This document shows, in pieces, positions 8,741 through 16,149 of a DNA stretch of 64,000 nucleotides. The notes under the pieces were generated by a model, which was not told the origin of the DNA, did no database searches, and worked only from the letters and a program-made list of their open reading frames with translations. Origin of the DNA: Acidobacteriota bacterium (GTDB lineage: Bacteria; Acidobacteriota; Thermoanaerobaculia; Gp7-AA8); contig QHVT01000006.1 of assembly GCA_003223645.1 (NCBI GenBank), positions 248,001 through 312,000 of the forward strand. Reading direction: 5' to 3'. The stretch's first letter is position 1. The number at the start of each line of letters is the position of its first letter. The position numbers were made by a program, and so were the translations under genes.

Positions 8741-8824
8741 CGCGCAAGCGCTGCGCTGTTTGCGGCTTCGCTGATGGCGGACTGCGGCTGCGCTGATGGC
8801 GGATGGCTCCCCTTCTGATCAAAT

Positions 8825-9285
8825 CATGCGCTGAGCAACGGTCACGCTCCTCAGTAAGCATGCTGACAATTTAAGCAAACTCGCTGAAAAAGTCAGGATA
8901 TTTCTTTCCGTTTCAGCATGCGCGCTAGCATCATGACAGATCGCTCTTGCAACTTCAGCAAGAGCGCTGAATAATCAGAAGTATCAACTGAAAACTAAGC
9001 AAGTATGCTGACGTTTCCAGCAAATGCGCTCGAGATTTCAGCAGATGCGCTGAAAATATCAGAGTCACAGCTTGATATTCAGCATGCATGCTGAAATCAT
9101 CGGGGATCGCACTCGCGATTTAAGATAACGCGCTTAAAATTTAAGCGTTTGCATTGAAAACTCAGCAAGTGTGCTGAGAATTTCAGCGCATTCGCTTACA
9201 TCAAGGCAAATCACAACGTCGTTTTCAGCACATTCGCTGACGGAGATGGATGCACGCGCTCGAAACCTCAGCGAACGACTTCAGC
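8825..9285. repeat. Array of about 22 degenerate palindromes phased at 21 bp
   Basis: The consensus unit is roughly TTCAGCAnnTGCGCTGAAAAT, an imperfect palindrome (TTCAGC...GCTGAA) plus an A/T-rich spacer. The second half-site (CGCTGA or a variant) begins near 8861, 8882, 8903, 8923, 8942, 8965, 8986, 9006, 9027, 9048, 9069, 9089, 9110, 9131, 9152, 9172, 9193, 9214, 9235, 9257 and 9276. Nearly every step is 20-22 bp. Units are individually very degenerate, yet the spacing is kept. No convincing ORF crosses it. It is not CRISPR: there is no conserved repeat/unique spacer alternation and the period is too short. It ends about 50 bp before tRNA-Asp. Confidence 0.85.
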
Positions 9286-9336
9286 GTCTGCTGTCGTTCC
9301 GGGGCGCGGCTACCGTCCCGCTGTTTGCCGACCTCG

Positions 9337-9410
9337 GGAGGCGTAGTTCAGTTCGATAGAACGCCGGCCTGTCACGCCGGAGGTCGCGGGTTCGAGTCCC
9401 GTCGGCCCCG
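9337..9410 (+). tRNA. tRNA-Asp (GTC), imperfect acceptor stem and D-loop
   Basis: The anticodon arm CCGGC-CTGTCAC-GCCGG (anticodon GTC) and the T-arm GCGGG-TTCGAGT-CCCGT are textbook tRNA-Asp, and the D-stem is GTTC/GAAC. The acceptor strands are GGAGGCG and CGGCCCC, which mispair at positions 3-70 (A-C) and 5-68 (G-G); a normal partner would be GGGGCCG. The D-loop AGTTCGATA lacks the usual GG. CCA is not fully encoded (GCC then C). The 3' half looks intact and the 5' half altered, so it may be a recombined or decaying gene. A copy of its anticodon/T-arm segment lies at 13805-13834. Confidence 0.8.
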
Positions 9411-9818
9411 CCCAAATACGCACTTGATGAGCCGCCGCTCTTACAAGATCGCGATTCTGGGACGCGAAAACCTACGCAGAAACCGCCGCGGAAGCATGCG
9501 ATGTTTCACGTTTCGGAGCGAGTGTTCCACAAAAAAAAGCGTGGACCATCTGGCCGAAAATGGGCCGGCCCGTCGTCGGAACAGCGGCGAGCGTGACGCG
9601 AGGAGCGCGCGCAAAGGCGCTGCGTTCCGTTCAACGCGAACGGCGCACACCCGGAGGTGTAGCCGTTCCCTATTTACCGAGACGGCAACGAAAATCCGGC
9701 GACCGCGGAAAATGCCGCTGAGCGCGTTGAGAGAGACATTGAGCCGGGAAGAACGTGATTGGTGGCCCTCTAACAATTCAAAGACGAGCCAACGGGAAGG
9801 CTTCTGAGGAGAAATTTC
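9411..9818. other. Gene-poor stretch between tRNA-Asp and the subtilase
   Basis: The ORFs here (9250-9807 plus strand, 9441-10043 minus strand) have Arg/Ser-rich shadow composition and no recognisable motif, so I do not call a gene. The only clear signal is the GAGGAGAAA ribosome-binding site at the right end, a few bases before the ATG at 9819. Confidence 0.5.
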
Positions 9819-11342
9819 ATGGCCGAGAACGAAGACACAGACATCGTATTCGAACCTACCCCGGTAAATGACGCACGCTTTCCCCAGCCCACGGCACCGA
9901 GCGCCGCGGCAACGGCTTTCGAGCCGGGACTCATCGAAGTGCAATTCCGCGCGGGAGGGGCCGCAGAAATGCTGCCGCAGATCGCCGGCATCGCGCCACC
10001 AGGCGGCGTTCCTACGAGAGTGCAGTCGGTGTTGCAGCGGCATGGGGTGCAGGCGGTCGAGTCGAGCTTCGGCATCCCATCCGACCGGCTGGCTGCCATC
10101 GCCGCGCAGCCTGCGAGTCCTGCGACGGCGGAAGCAGAGGGCCCGGCCAGTCTCGATCGGGCCAACTTCTTCCAGCTAAGCTTCCCGGCGGAGGCCGACT
10201 TGGGGCAGATCGCGGCGGAGCTCCGCGAGTTGCCGGAGATCGAGCGCGCCGTTCCGGTGCCCAAAGCCATTCCTCCCGCCGCGCTTCCGCTCAGTGAACC
10301 GTTGGTGGGAACGAACGATCAGTTGGCGGTTCCGGAGCGCCAGTGGTACGCGTTCCGGACGAAGGCCAACCGAGCCTGGTCGCTGTCCTCCGGCACTGGC
10401 ATAGTTCTCGCCGACATCGACTGGGGATATCGCATCACACATCAGGAGTTGGCGCCGCAACTCGACCTGTCTCAGGCCTTCAATTCCTTCGACGGCGGAA
10501 CGAACGTAACCACAGGAGGATCGATCTCCCACGGTACGGGGGTCACCGGACTGGCGGCTGCGGCAGTGAATTCGCTCGGCATGGCTGGTATTGCGTTTGG
10601 CGCCTCGATCTGGCCGATCCAGGCGGACTCGGGCCCCGGTGTGGCGCTCCCAGGTAACTCCTGGGCTCGCGCGATCGACCACGTCACCGCGACCAACAGC
10701 GGCGGCAAGCGCAAGGTGATCATCCTGGAGGTGCAGACCGGCCTGTTCGGCAACTATGAGCAGGTGCCGTCCGTAAGCGCGGCCATCGTCGCGGCCATCG
10801 CCGCAGGGGTCGTGGTCTGCGTCGCTGCCGGCAACGGCGATCGGGATGCGGGTCTCGATGACACCGGGAATCCCTTTCCGCCGACGGGCTCAATCCTGGT
10901 CGGCGCGACCGCCTTCCATCCGGTCAACAACGTGCGGGCCTCGTTCAGCAACTGGGGACCGCAAGTCACTGTGGCCGCGCCCGGTGATCCTTCCCACGAC
11001 CTGACTTGCGGCTCGAGTGCCGACAATGCCTACGTAGCCGGCTTCGGCGGCACCTCCGGTGCAACGCCAAAAGTCGCCGCCGCAGCGGCGCTCATGCTGC
11101 AAGTGAATTCAGCCCTCACACATCAACAGATCCGGTCCATCCTCAATGGCACCGGAACCCCCGTGATCAGCGATCCCGGCAAGCCGGTGGGAACGTTCCT
11201 CGATGTGGAGGCCGCGGTGCATGCCGCCATGAACCTAACGATTGGCGCCGGTCCGGATGACGGTGATGCGAACGCCGGGAGAGGAGGGGCGGCAGATCTG
11301 CACGAATCGGCACTCGCGGCCTCGGTCGTACCGCCGTCGTAA
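9819..11342 (+). CDS. Subtilisin-like (S8) serine protease without signal peptide
   Basis: 507 aa, with a good Shine-Dalgarno (GAGGAGAAA) before ATG 9819. The subtilase triad is visible: Asp in VLADIDWGYR (about 197), His in SISHGTGVTGLAA (about 239) and Ser in GGTSGATPKVAAAA (about 415). The oxyanion Asn is in VAAGNGDRD. Residues 1-170 form an acidic, Ala-rich region that may be a propeptide-like or docking domain. The N-terminus MAENEDTDIVFE has no signal sequence, so this enzyme is cytosolic or leaves by another route. It is the first gene inside the putative tRNA-Asp-bounded island and is followed by a hairpin. Confidence 0.9.
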   Translation: MAENEDTDIVFEPTPVNDARFPQPTAPSAAATAFEPGLIEVQFRAGGAAEMLPQIAGIAPPGGVPTRVQSVLQRHGVQAVESSFGIPSDRLAAIAAQPASPATAEAEGPASLDRANFFQLSFPAEADLGQIAAELRELPEIERAVPVPKAIPPAALPLSEPLVGTNDQLAVPERQWYAFRTKANRAWSLSSGTGIVLADIDWGYRITHQELAPQLDLSQAFNSFDGGTNVTTGGSISHGTGVTGLAAAAVNSLGMAGIAFGASIWPIQADSGPGVALPGNSWARAIDHVTATNSGGKRKVIILEVQTGLFGNYEQVPSVSAAIVAAIAAGVVVCVAAGNGDRDAGLDDTGNPFPPTGSILVGATAFHPVNNVRASFSNWGPQVTVAAPGDPSHDLTCGSSADNAYVAGFGGTSGATPKVAAAAALMLQVNSALTHQQIRSILNGTGTPVISDPGKPVGTFLDVEAAVHAAMNLTIGAGPDDGDANAGRGGAADLHESALAASVVPPS

Positions 11343-11351
11343 TACGGGCGT

Positions 11352-11377
11352 GTGGGCCGCTTTCCAAGCGGCCCCAC
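11352..11377 (+). terminator. GC hairpin downstream of the subtilase
   Basis: GTGGGCCGCTT and AAGCGGCCCCAC form a strong stem with a TCC loop starting about 10 bp after the subtilase stop. There is no U-run, so intrinsic termination is plausible but not proven. Confidence 0.5.
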
Positions 11378-11411
11378 GGAGATCCTTCGCTTACTCCTCG
11401 AGGTTGAAGTA

Positions 11412-11885
11412 ATGACGGTTGACGCAGCGGGCACCCCGCTTAGCTTAGCTGGAGGCGTGCGCAACTGGCGCGATCTCGAGATGTCCGCGCCGGAGATGAC
11501 CTACGGACCGAACGTTTACGACGGAATTACATCCGTTCGCTCACGAATCCGGCGGGGTAACGCGACCCGCGTTGACGCGGCTGTCGGTCACGCGGGCGCG
11601 ACGCCCGTCGTGTCGCTCGCGGACAAGACCGTGGTCATCACGCCGCAGACGGAGGCGAGAACGACATTAATCGAGCCGAACCGTCACGCCGACGACGCCA
11701 CCCGCCATGGCGCGTCCGTTTTCGTGGCTTACCCGATCTTCGGCGTAGTCGCGCTCGCGCTTTTCGCCACCGCGTTCCTTCTCCATCAACGCATCCACCC
11801 GCTCACGCTCGCAAGGTACGGAAAGTTCCACACGGTCGTCTCGGCGAATCGAATTACCAGAAACGGCCAACGCGGACGTGCGTAA
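11412..11885 (+). CDS. Possible small single-pass membrane protein, unknown
   Basis: Starting at ATG 11412 (weak GAGG upstream) the frame gives about 157 aa with one convincing hydrophobic segment near its C-terminus (VFVAYPIFGVVALALFATAF) followed by basic residues. The remainder is low in recognisable features. Opposite-strand ORFs here have shadow composition. It may be a real island gene or chance. The following stretch, 11886-12202, holds no gene I can support. Confidence 0.35.
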   Translation: MTVDAAGTPLSLAGGVRNWRDLEMSAPEMTYGPNVYDGITSVRSRIRRGNATRVDAAVGHAGATPVVSLADKTVVITPQTEARTTLIEPNRHADDATRHGASVFVAYPIFGVVALALFATAFLLHQRIHPLTLARYGKFHTVVSANRITRNGQRGRA

Positions 11886-12202
11886 GCAAAAAAAGTGCGC
11901 ATCGTCATCAGCTCCGGCGGCGACGCCCCGGTGCTCAAATCCGCCGACGGAAACACTCGCTCTTCACCGCCGGCCCTCCTCGATGTCCTCGGCGATCCCG
12001 GCGATGACGTCGCGGGCGTGCAGTCGCTCGTCGCGCGCATCCGCGAGCGCGTGACCGACTCCCCGCCCGCGCGCGGGCCGCGAGCAGAACCCGAAGCTCA
12101 CGGTGGTGGCCGAGGTGGGGACGAAGGGGGCACGTACTTTTTCGTGTCCCGCTAGGGAAAACACCTTCTCCGTCTCTCCCACAGCAAGAGGAGAAGTTCC
12201 CG

Positions 12203-13480
12203 ATGAAACAAGTCGTGCTCGCGTTTTCCCTGGCCCTCGCCGCATCCGCTGCGTTCGCGCAGAACGAACTGACGATCGATCTCAAAGACACCGGGACCAT
12301 CGCGCTGCCGGTGGCGCCCGGCGACTACACAATCCGAATCATCAACGTGATTCCGGGCAAGCAGTACAACGTGACTTCCGTGATCTCGCCGGTGATCGAG
12401 GCGCCGATTTCGATCGCAGCGGCGAAGGTAGCGGTGACGCCGCCCGCGACGCCGGCGCCGGCTGCACTTCCGGGTGGCCCCCTTGCAGCTGCGCCTCTCC
12501 CGCCCACCTGCGCCCAACTTCAGACTGACCTTGATACGGGCGTCGCAAACGAGGACGGAGCAACCCTCGCTGCACGGATCAGCACCGACACCACGAGAGC
12601 CAGCGGACTGACACCGGCCTGCACCCTCAACATCGCGCAGGCGTGCGCTCGCCTACTGGCGCTCGCCACGACCAGATTCACAAACGCGAGCACCCCTGCG
12701 GAACAGAAGGCCGCCATTATCGACATCCGCGCGTGGGGACACACGGCCGGATGCGCCAACGTGGTCACCTATGCCGACCAACGGTGCGCCGCGTTGCTGA
12801 CGACCGCCCAGGGTGCGGTCGCCGGCGTCGCCAACGAGACCGCGTGGGCCGCGATCACCGCTCCGCTGCGCGTTCTCCGGGACGCCTGCACGGGAATCGA
12901 CACCTACCTCAACTCGATCGAGCAGGTCCTCGGCCCGGTCTCGGTCGGCCGCAACGAGATGCTCACCGTCACCATTGTCCGGCAGGACAACAACACGACC
13001 TGGGTGCGGACGTACACCACCGGCCGGCGCGGTGACTGGCTCGCGGGCTACGGGATCCTCCTCGCGCCCAATCGCGACGCGAGCTACACATCCGCTGCCC
13101 TCGGCGGCAACACGTATCAGATCCGACGCAACCGCGACCGCGAGGCGTTCGACTTTGTGCCGACGCTTACGTTCACCTTCATGCGCGGAAAAGACGCCGG
13201 AAAGGACTGGTTCCACGCGCCGGTGTTCGGAATCGGCTACGACCTCCAGACGATCTCCGCGACATTCGGGTATTCCTACACCTATAACCACAACTTCGCC
13301 ATCTCCGCCGGTCTGATGCTGCACCAGCAGCAGCGGCTGAAAGGCAAGTACGAAGAGAATGAGTATTACGAAAAGACGGGAGCCATTCTCGAGAACAGCG
13401 ATCTCACAGAGAAGACGTGGGCGCCCAACGTCTACTTCGGCATCACGATTCGTTCTCTCACCAATCCGTTCGCGCGCTGA
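12203..13480 (+). CDS. Secreted protein with probable outer-membrane beta-barrel end, unknown
   Basis: 425 aa. A clear signal peptide (MKQVVLAFSLALAASAAFA) is preceded by an AGGAG-type ribosome site at about 12190. Residues 20-75 are beta-rich (GTIALPVAPGDYTIRIINV), then comes an Ala/Pro linker, then a helical middle with regularly placed Cys (TCAQLQ, ACTLNIAQACARL, AGCANV, QRCAALL, RDACTG) that may form disulfides. The C-terminal 150 or so residues alternate polar and aromatic residues (FDFVPTLTFTFMRG, FGIGYDLQTISATFGYSYTYNHNFAISAGL, PNVYFGITI) like a small barrel. It is not a family I can name. It lies within the putative island and ends in a strong hairpin. Confidence 0.8.
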   Translation: MKQVVLAFSLALAASAAFAQNELTIDLKDTGTIALPVAPGDYTIRIINVIPGKQYNVTSVISPVIEAPISIAAAKVAVTPPATPAPAALPGGPLAAAPLPPTCAQLQTDLDTGVANEDGATLAARISTDTTRASGLTPACTLNIAQACARLLALATTRFTNASTPAEQKAAIIDIRAWGHTAGCANVVTYADQRCAALLTTAQGAVAGVANETAWAAITAPLRVLRDACTGIDTYLNSIEQVLGPVSVGRNEMLTVTIVRQDNNTTWVRTYTTGRRGDWLAGYGILLAPNRDASYTSAALGGNTYQIRRNRDREAFDFVPTLTFTFMRGKDAGKDWFHAPVFGIGYDLQTISATFGYSYTYNHNFAISAGLMLHQQQRLKGKYEENEYYEKTGAILENSDLTEKTWAPNVYFGITIRSLTNPFAR

Positions 13481-13493
13481 AACTGCGGACCAA

Positions 13494-13526
13494 CGGCGGC
13501 GGTGGCGACATGCGCCACCGCCGCCG
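13494..13526 (+). terminator. Strong GC hairpin after the secreted protein gene
   Basis: CGGCGGCGGTGGCG, ACATG loop, then CGCCACCGCCGCCG: a perfect 14-bp stem 13 bp after the stop codon. No U-tract follows. Confidence 0.6.
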
Positions 13527-13558
13527 CTAATCATCGACCGTGCTAGTTCTCCTTCTTG

Positions 13559-13788
13559 CGCTTCACTCGCCATCCAGGCGCCGTCGAACTCCGCGGCGTC
13601 GTACGTCGTGCCGGTCGCGGACGGCGTACTGACGATGTCGCTGCTCACCGTCGGCGACTCGGTGAACCTGAAACCGGACGGCACGCCGTATCGCCTGGTC
13701 GGCTCTCCCGACGGCCTTGGTGCGTACGACAACGGCGACGGCACGTTCACGCTGCAGGAGACGCGCTCCCGAGAGAAACTGATCCGGG
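13559..13788 (+). pseudogene. Truncated PhoX/DUF839-like phosphatase remnant
   Basis: One frame reads SNSAASYVVPVADGVLTMS, LLTVGDSVNLKPDGTPYRL and VGSPDGLGAYDNGDGTFTL. From family knowledge this matches the start of secreted DUF839/PhoX-like phosphatases (VGDSV...YRMVGIPDGLGAFDNGDGTFT...). It is cut off after about 70 residues, where the parent would continue with an MNHE-type motif, and no start codon or signal peptide remains in frame. An adjacent upstream segment (VLVLLL in another frame) may be the frameshifted signal peptide. It abuts the tRNA-Asp fragment, which suggests disruption at a recombination point. Confidence 0.65.
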
Positions 13789-13804
13789 GCGTTAGCCCTC
13801 CGCC

Positions 13805-13834
13805 CCTGTCACGCCCGGAGGTCGCGGGTTCGAG
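13805..13834 (+). pseudogene. tRNA-Asp fragment (direct repeat of 9368-9396), possible att remnant
   Basis: The anticodon-loop to T-loop segment of tRNA-Asp is repeated here with one extra C (TGTCACGCCC instead of TGTCACGCC), then GGAGGTCGCGGGTTCGAG identical. Flanking bases do not rebuild a cloverleaf: the T-stem 3' side is CCCTC and no matching acceptor is present. The two copies bracket 4.4 kb in direct orientation, the pattern left by tRNA-targeted integration. No integrase is visible between them. Confidence 0.6.
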
Positions 13835-13905
13835 CCCTCATCCACAACCAAGTGAGTCACGCCAACAGCGAAGCCGCCATCCCCGCACTCGCCATCGGGC
13901 GAGCC

Positions 13906-14553
13906 TCAAGGCTGCGGCCCGAACGTCTCGCTGATCATCGCGGTCGCATCCGCCTGAATGCCTTCGAGCGCTTTGCGCGCGCGGTCGAGGAACGGATCGA
14001 ATCCGGCGGCCATGACGATCGATGATTTGATCGTGGCGCGATTGCGTTCGACGAGGATCTCGATCGGGCCGCTCTCGTGCACGATCTGGCCGGCGCGTGC
14101 GAGCGGATCGAAGTCGCCGGCGTAGAGAATCTGGCGTTGGTCGGGCTCGTACAGAACGTGAATCGTGCGCGGGTCTTTCACGGCGAGCATGTGCAGCACA
14201 ATGCTGCGAATCGGCGCGATGCCGACGTCGCCGGCGAGGAAGACGACGCCGCGATCGTCGTCGTCCGGCAGAAGGAAATCGCCGTACGGTCCGTCGACGG
14301 AGACTTCCGCGCCGGCTTCCAACTTGCGCAAGGCCTCGCCGCCCTTTCCCGCTCCGATGCGCACGCACAACTGCACGGCCTCGGGGCGCTCGGGCGCGGA
14401 CGCGATCGTGTACGCGCGCGACACGCCTTCCGGAAAGCGGAAGTTCACCCACTGGCCGGGCTGAAACGAAAAGTCGTCGTTGAAGGAGACGGTGATCTGC
14501 AGCACGCTCGGTGCGAGCGGCTGAATCTCCGTCACGATTGCGCTCGTTCTCAT
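13906..14553 (-). CDS. Ferredoxin-NADP reductase-like FAD/NAD(P) oxidoreductase
   Basis: 215 aa. The FAD-binding barrel has the RAYTIASAPE motif (RxYS/T type) and GPYGDFLLP phosphate loop. The NAD(P)-binding half begins VFLAGDVGIAPIRSIV (GGxGIAP-like) and continues with HVLYEPDQRQILYAGDFD. There is no iron-sulfur domain. It resembles the compact flavin reductase/FNR family that passes electrons between NAD(P)H and a partner carrier or oxygenase, and the partner is not evident here. The gene is minus-strand, upstream of the island remnant and downstream of def with an inverted repeat between. Confidence 0.85.
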   Translation of the reverse strand: MRTSAIVTEIQPLAPSVLQITVSFNDDFSFQPGQWVNFRFPEGVSRAYTIASAPERPEAVQLCVRIGAGKGGEALRKLEAGAEVSVDGPYGDFLLPDDDDRGVVFLAGDVGIAPIRSIVLHMLAVKDPRTIHVLYEPDQRQILYAGDFDPLARAGQIVHESGPIEILVERNRATIKSSIVMAAGFDPFLDRARKALEGIQADATAMISETFGPQP

Positions 14554-14571
14554 CGCGGCGGATTGTACCCG

Positions 14572-14660
14572 AGGAGCGCGGGCGTCTCTCGCCCGGCGCG
14601 CTCTACGAAACCGATCGGGCAGGATGCCCGATCGGTGCGGGCGGGACGCCCGCTCTCCGA
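14572..14660. repeat. Compound inverted repeat (GCGGGCGTC family)
   Basis: GAGCGCGGGCGTCTCTCGCC pairs imperfectly with GCGGGACGCCCGCTCTCC. The core CGATCGGGCA/TGCCCGATCG forms a second hairpin. It lies between def and the oxidoreductase gene and is related to the elements at 47989-48047 and 61607-61663. Confidence 0.7.
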
Positions 14661-14664
14661 GAAA

Positions 14665-15180
14665 TCAGAACCACATCCCCGACTTCGACAGCTTGGCGAT
14701 TTTCTTCAGGATGCGATCCTTTTTGAAGCCGCGCAGGTGATCGACGAAGAGCGTGCCGTTGAGGTGATCGATCTCGTGGCACATCGCGCGCGCCATCAGG
14801 CCGTCGCCCCACATCTCGCGCGTCGTGCCGTTGCGATCGGTGTAGCGCAGTTTCACGCGCTCCGGACGCGTCACGATCTCGACGAAGTCGGGAATCGACA
14901 GGCACCCCTCTTCCTCGGTGATCTCCCCTTCCGACTCGATGATCTCGGGATTGATGAAGACGTGGCACTCACCGGGACGCTTGCCGACGGAGAGATCGAT
15001 CACCATCAGCCGCTTCGCGACGCCGACTTGGTTCGCGGCGAGGCCCACACCCGGCGCGGCGTACATCGTATCGATCATGTCGTCGATCAGTTTCTGCAGC
15101 GACTCGTCGATCGCATCGACCGGCGTCGCGGGAAGACGCAGTACATCGTCGCCGTATTTTCGGATTGCCAGAACACTCAT
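14665..15180 (-). CDS. def: Peptide deformylase
   Basis: 171 aa. It removes the N-formyl group from nascent proteins. All three family motifs are present: GVGLAANQVG (about 45), EGCLSIP (about 93; Cys metal ligand) and HEIDHLNG (about 134; two His metal ligands and catalytic Glu). The start ATG overlaps the stop of the upstream CNB-domain gene (ATGA), implying translational coupling. The usual partner fmt is not in the window. Confidence 0.97.
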   Translation of the reverse strand: MSVLAIRKYGDDVLRLPATPVDAIDESLQKLIDDMIDTMYAAPGVGLAANQVGVAKRLMVIDLSVGKRPGECHVFINPEIIESEGEITEEEGCLSIPDFVEIVTRPERVKLRYTDRNGTTREMWGDGLMARAMCHEIDHLNGTLFVDHLRGFKKDRILKKIAKLSKSGMWF

Positions 15181-15926
15181 GATTTCTTTTTCAGGCTTTC
15201 GATCATCGCCTCGACGGTGTGCATGGCGCGCTTCTGATAGAAGTCTTCGAGCACTTTGCGGATGCCGGGATATTTCGACAGGACGCCGTCCAGCTTTTCC
15301 TTGTCGAGCCGCAGCAGCTCCGTGCGCTGCGATGCGGTGATCGTCGCCGTGCGAGGCTTCCCGGTCAACACGCTGACTTCTCCGAAAAAATCCCCTTCGC
15401 CGAGGCGCGCGAGAAAGACGGGAGCGCTCTTGTTGGCGAGGCGCGTGTAGACCTTCACCTCGCCGGACGCGATGAGATACATCGACGATCCGGGATCGCC
15501 TTCGCTGATGATGACGCTCCCCTCGTCGTGCGATTCGACTTCCATCTCCTTCACGATCGCGGTGCGCTCATCATCATTCAACATCTCGAAGAGAGGACTC
15601 TGCGGAAGCGGACGCGCCCCGAACAGCGGCTCGCTCACCCCTGCCGCGCTTTCGTCTTTCTTCAGATGCTCGCCCGCCTTCTCGCCCTTCTTGCGAACGG
15701 CGATCGCCTGCACGGTGAGCCCGTTGTCTTCGTAGTACTTCGCGGTTGCTTCGTACTGCTCGACCGCCTCCGCGGTCATCCCCGCGCCCGCGAGCGCGTC
15801 CGCGTACTGCAAGCGAATGCGCGGATTCGACGGATACTTCTCGTGCTCTCTCTTCAGCAGCGGAACCGCGCGCGCATACTCGCGCCGCGCCAGCAGACTC
15901 GCTCCACTTTCAGTCTCTTCGGCCAT
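15177..15926 (-). CDS. TPR + cyclic-nucleotide-binding (CAP-like) domain protein
   Basis: I start at MAEETESG (15926); the track's longer start runs into a repeat region. About 249 aa: a short TPR-like N-terminus (LLARREYARAVPLLKREHEKYP, about 8-70), a linker, then a cNMP-binding beta-roll (about 110-225; EGSVIISEGDPGSSMYLIASG, LGEGDFFGEVSVLTGKPRTATITA). There is no DNA-binding helix-turn-helix, so it is a sensor or adaptor and not a CRP-type regulator. Whether the pocket binds cAMP, cGMP or c-di-GMP cannot be told. It is coupled to def by a 4-bp overlap. Confidence 0.88.
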   Translation of the reverse strand: MAEETESGASLLARREYARAVPLLKREHEKYPSNPRIRLQYADALAGAGMTAEAVEQYEATAKYYEDNGLTVQAIAVRKKGEKAGEHLKKDESAAGVSEPLFGARPLPQSPLFEMLNDDERTAIVKEMEVESHDEGSVIISEGDPGSSMYLIASGEVKVYTRLANKSAPVFLARLGEGDFFGEVSVLTGKPRTATITASQRTELLRLDKEKLDGVLSKYPGIRKVLEDFYQKRAMHTVEAMIESLKKKS

Positions 15927-15944
15927 GCGGGGGGTATTGTAGCC

Positions 15945-16149
15945 TCCGAGCCTCCTGGCCTCCTGGCCGCCCAGGGGAAACCTCTGCACAAGTCGTCATC
16001 CTGAGCCGGCGAAGCGCGGCGAAGGATCTCAAAATGCGAAACGCTTGTAATTTCGAGATCCTTCGCCGTCTATGCGGCTCAGGATGACGTGCATCAGATG
16101 TGGTCAGAGCTTCCCTAGGAGGCCTGGAGGCTGAGAGGCCGGGAGGCCC
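15945..16149. repeat. Intergenic mosaic repeat block: GTCATCCTGAGC hairpin flanked by CCTCCTGGCC arms
   Basis: The core at 15995-16088 starts GTCATCCTGAGCCGGCGAAG and ends in GGCTCAGGATGACG, with inner arms CGAAGGATCTC and GAGATCCTTCG. Outer CCTCCTGGCCTCCTGGCC (about 15950) faces GGAGGCCTGGAGGC...GGCCGGGAGGCC (about 16120-16149). The core is the same family as 17701-17794, 19579-19666 and, in variant form, 44664-44766. Confidence 0.85.

Noticed and set aside
8825-9285. CRISPR-like array
   Set aside because: Units are degenerate, period is 21 bp and spacers are only about 5 bp, so this is a phased palindrome array rather than a CRISPR.
9441-10043. 200-aa minus-strand ORF overlapping the subtilase start
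   Set aside because: Arg/Ser-rich composition, no motif, conflicts with the strong subtilase start.
11895-12155. Possible 6-phosphofructokinase N-terminus (RIVISSGGDAPVL)
   Set aside because: Only about 14 residues resemble the family and the remainder does not. Most likely coincidence, possibly a small remnant, so I did not annotate it.
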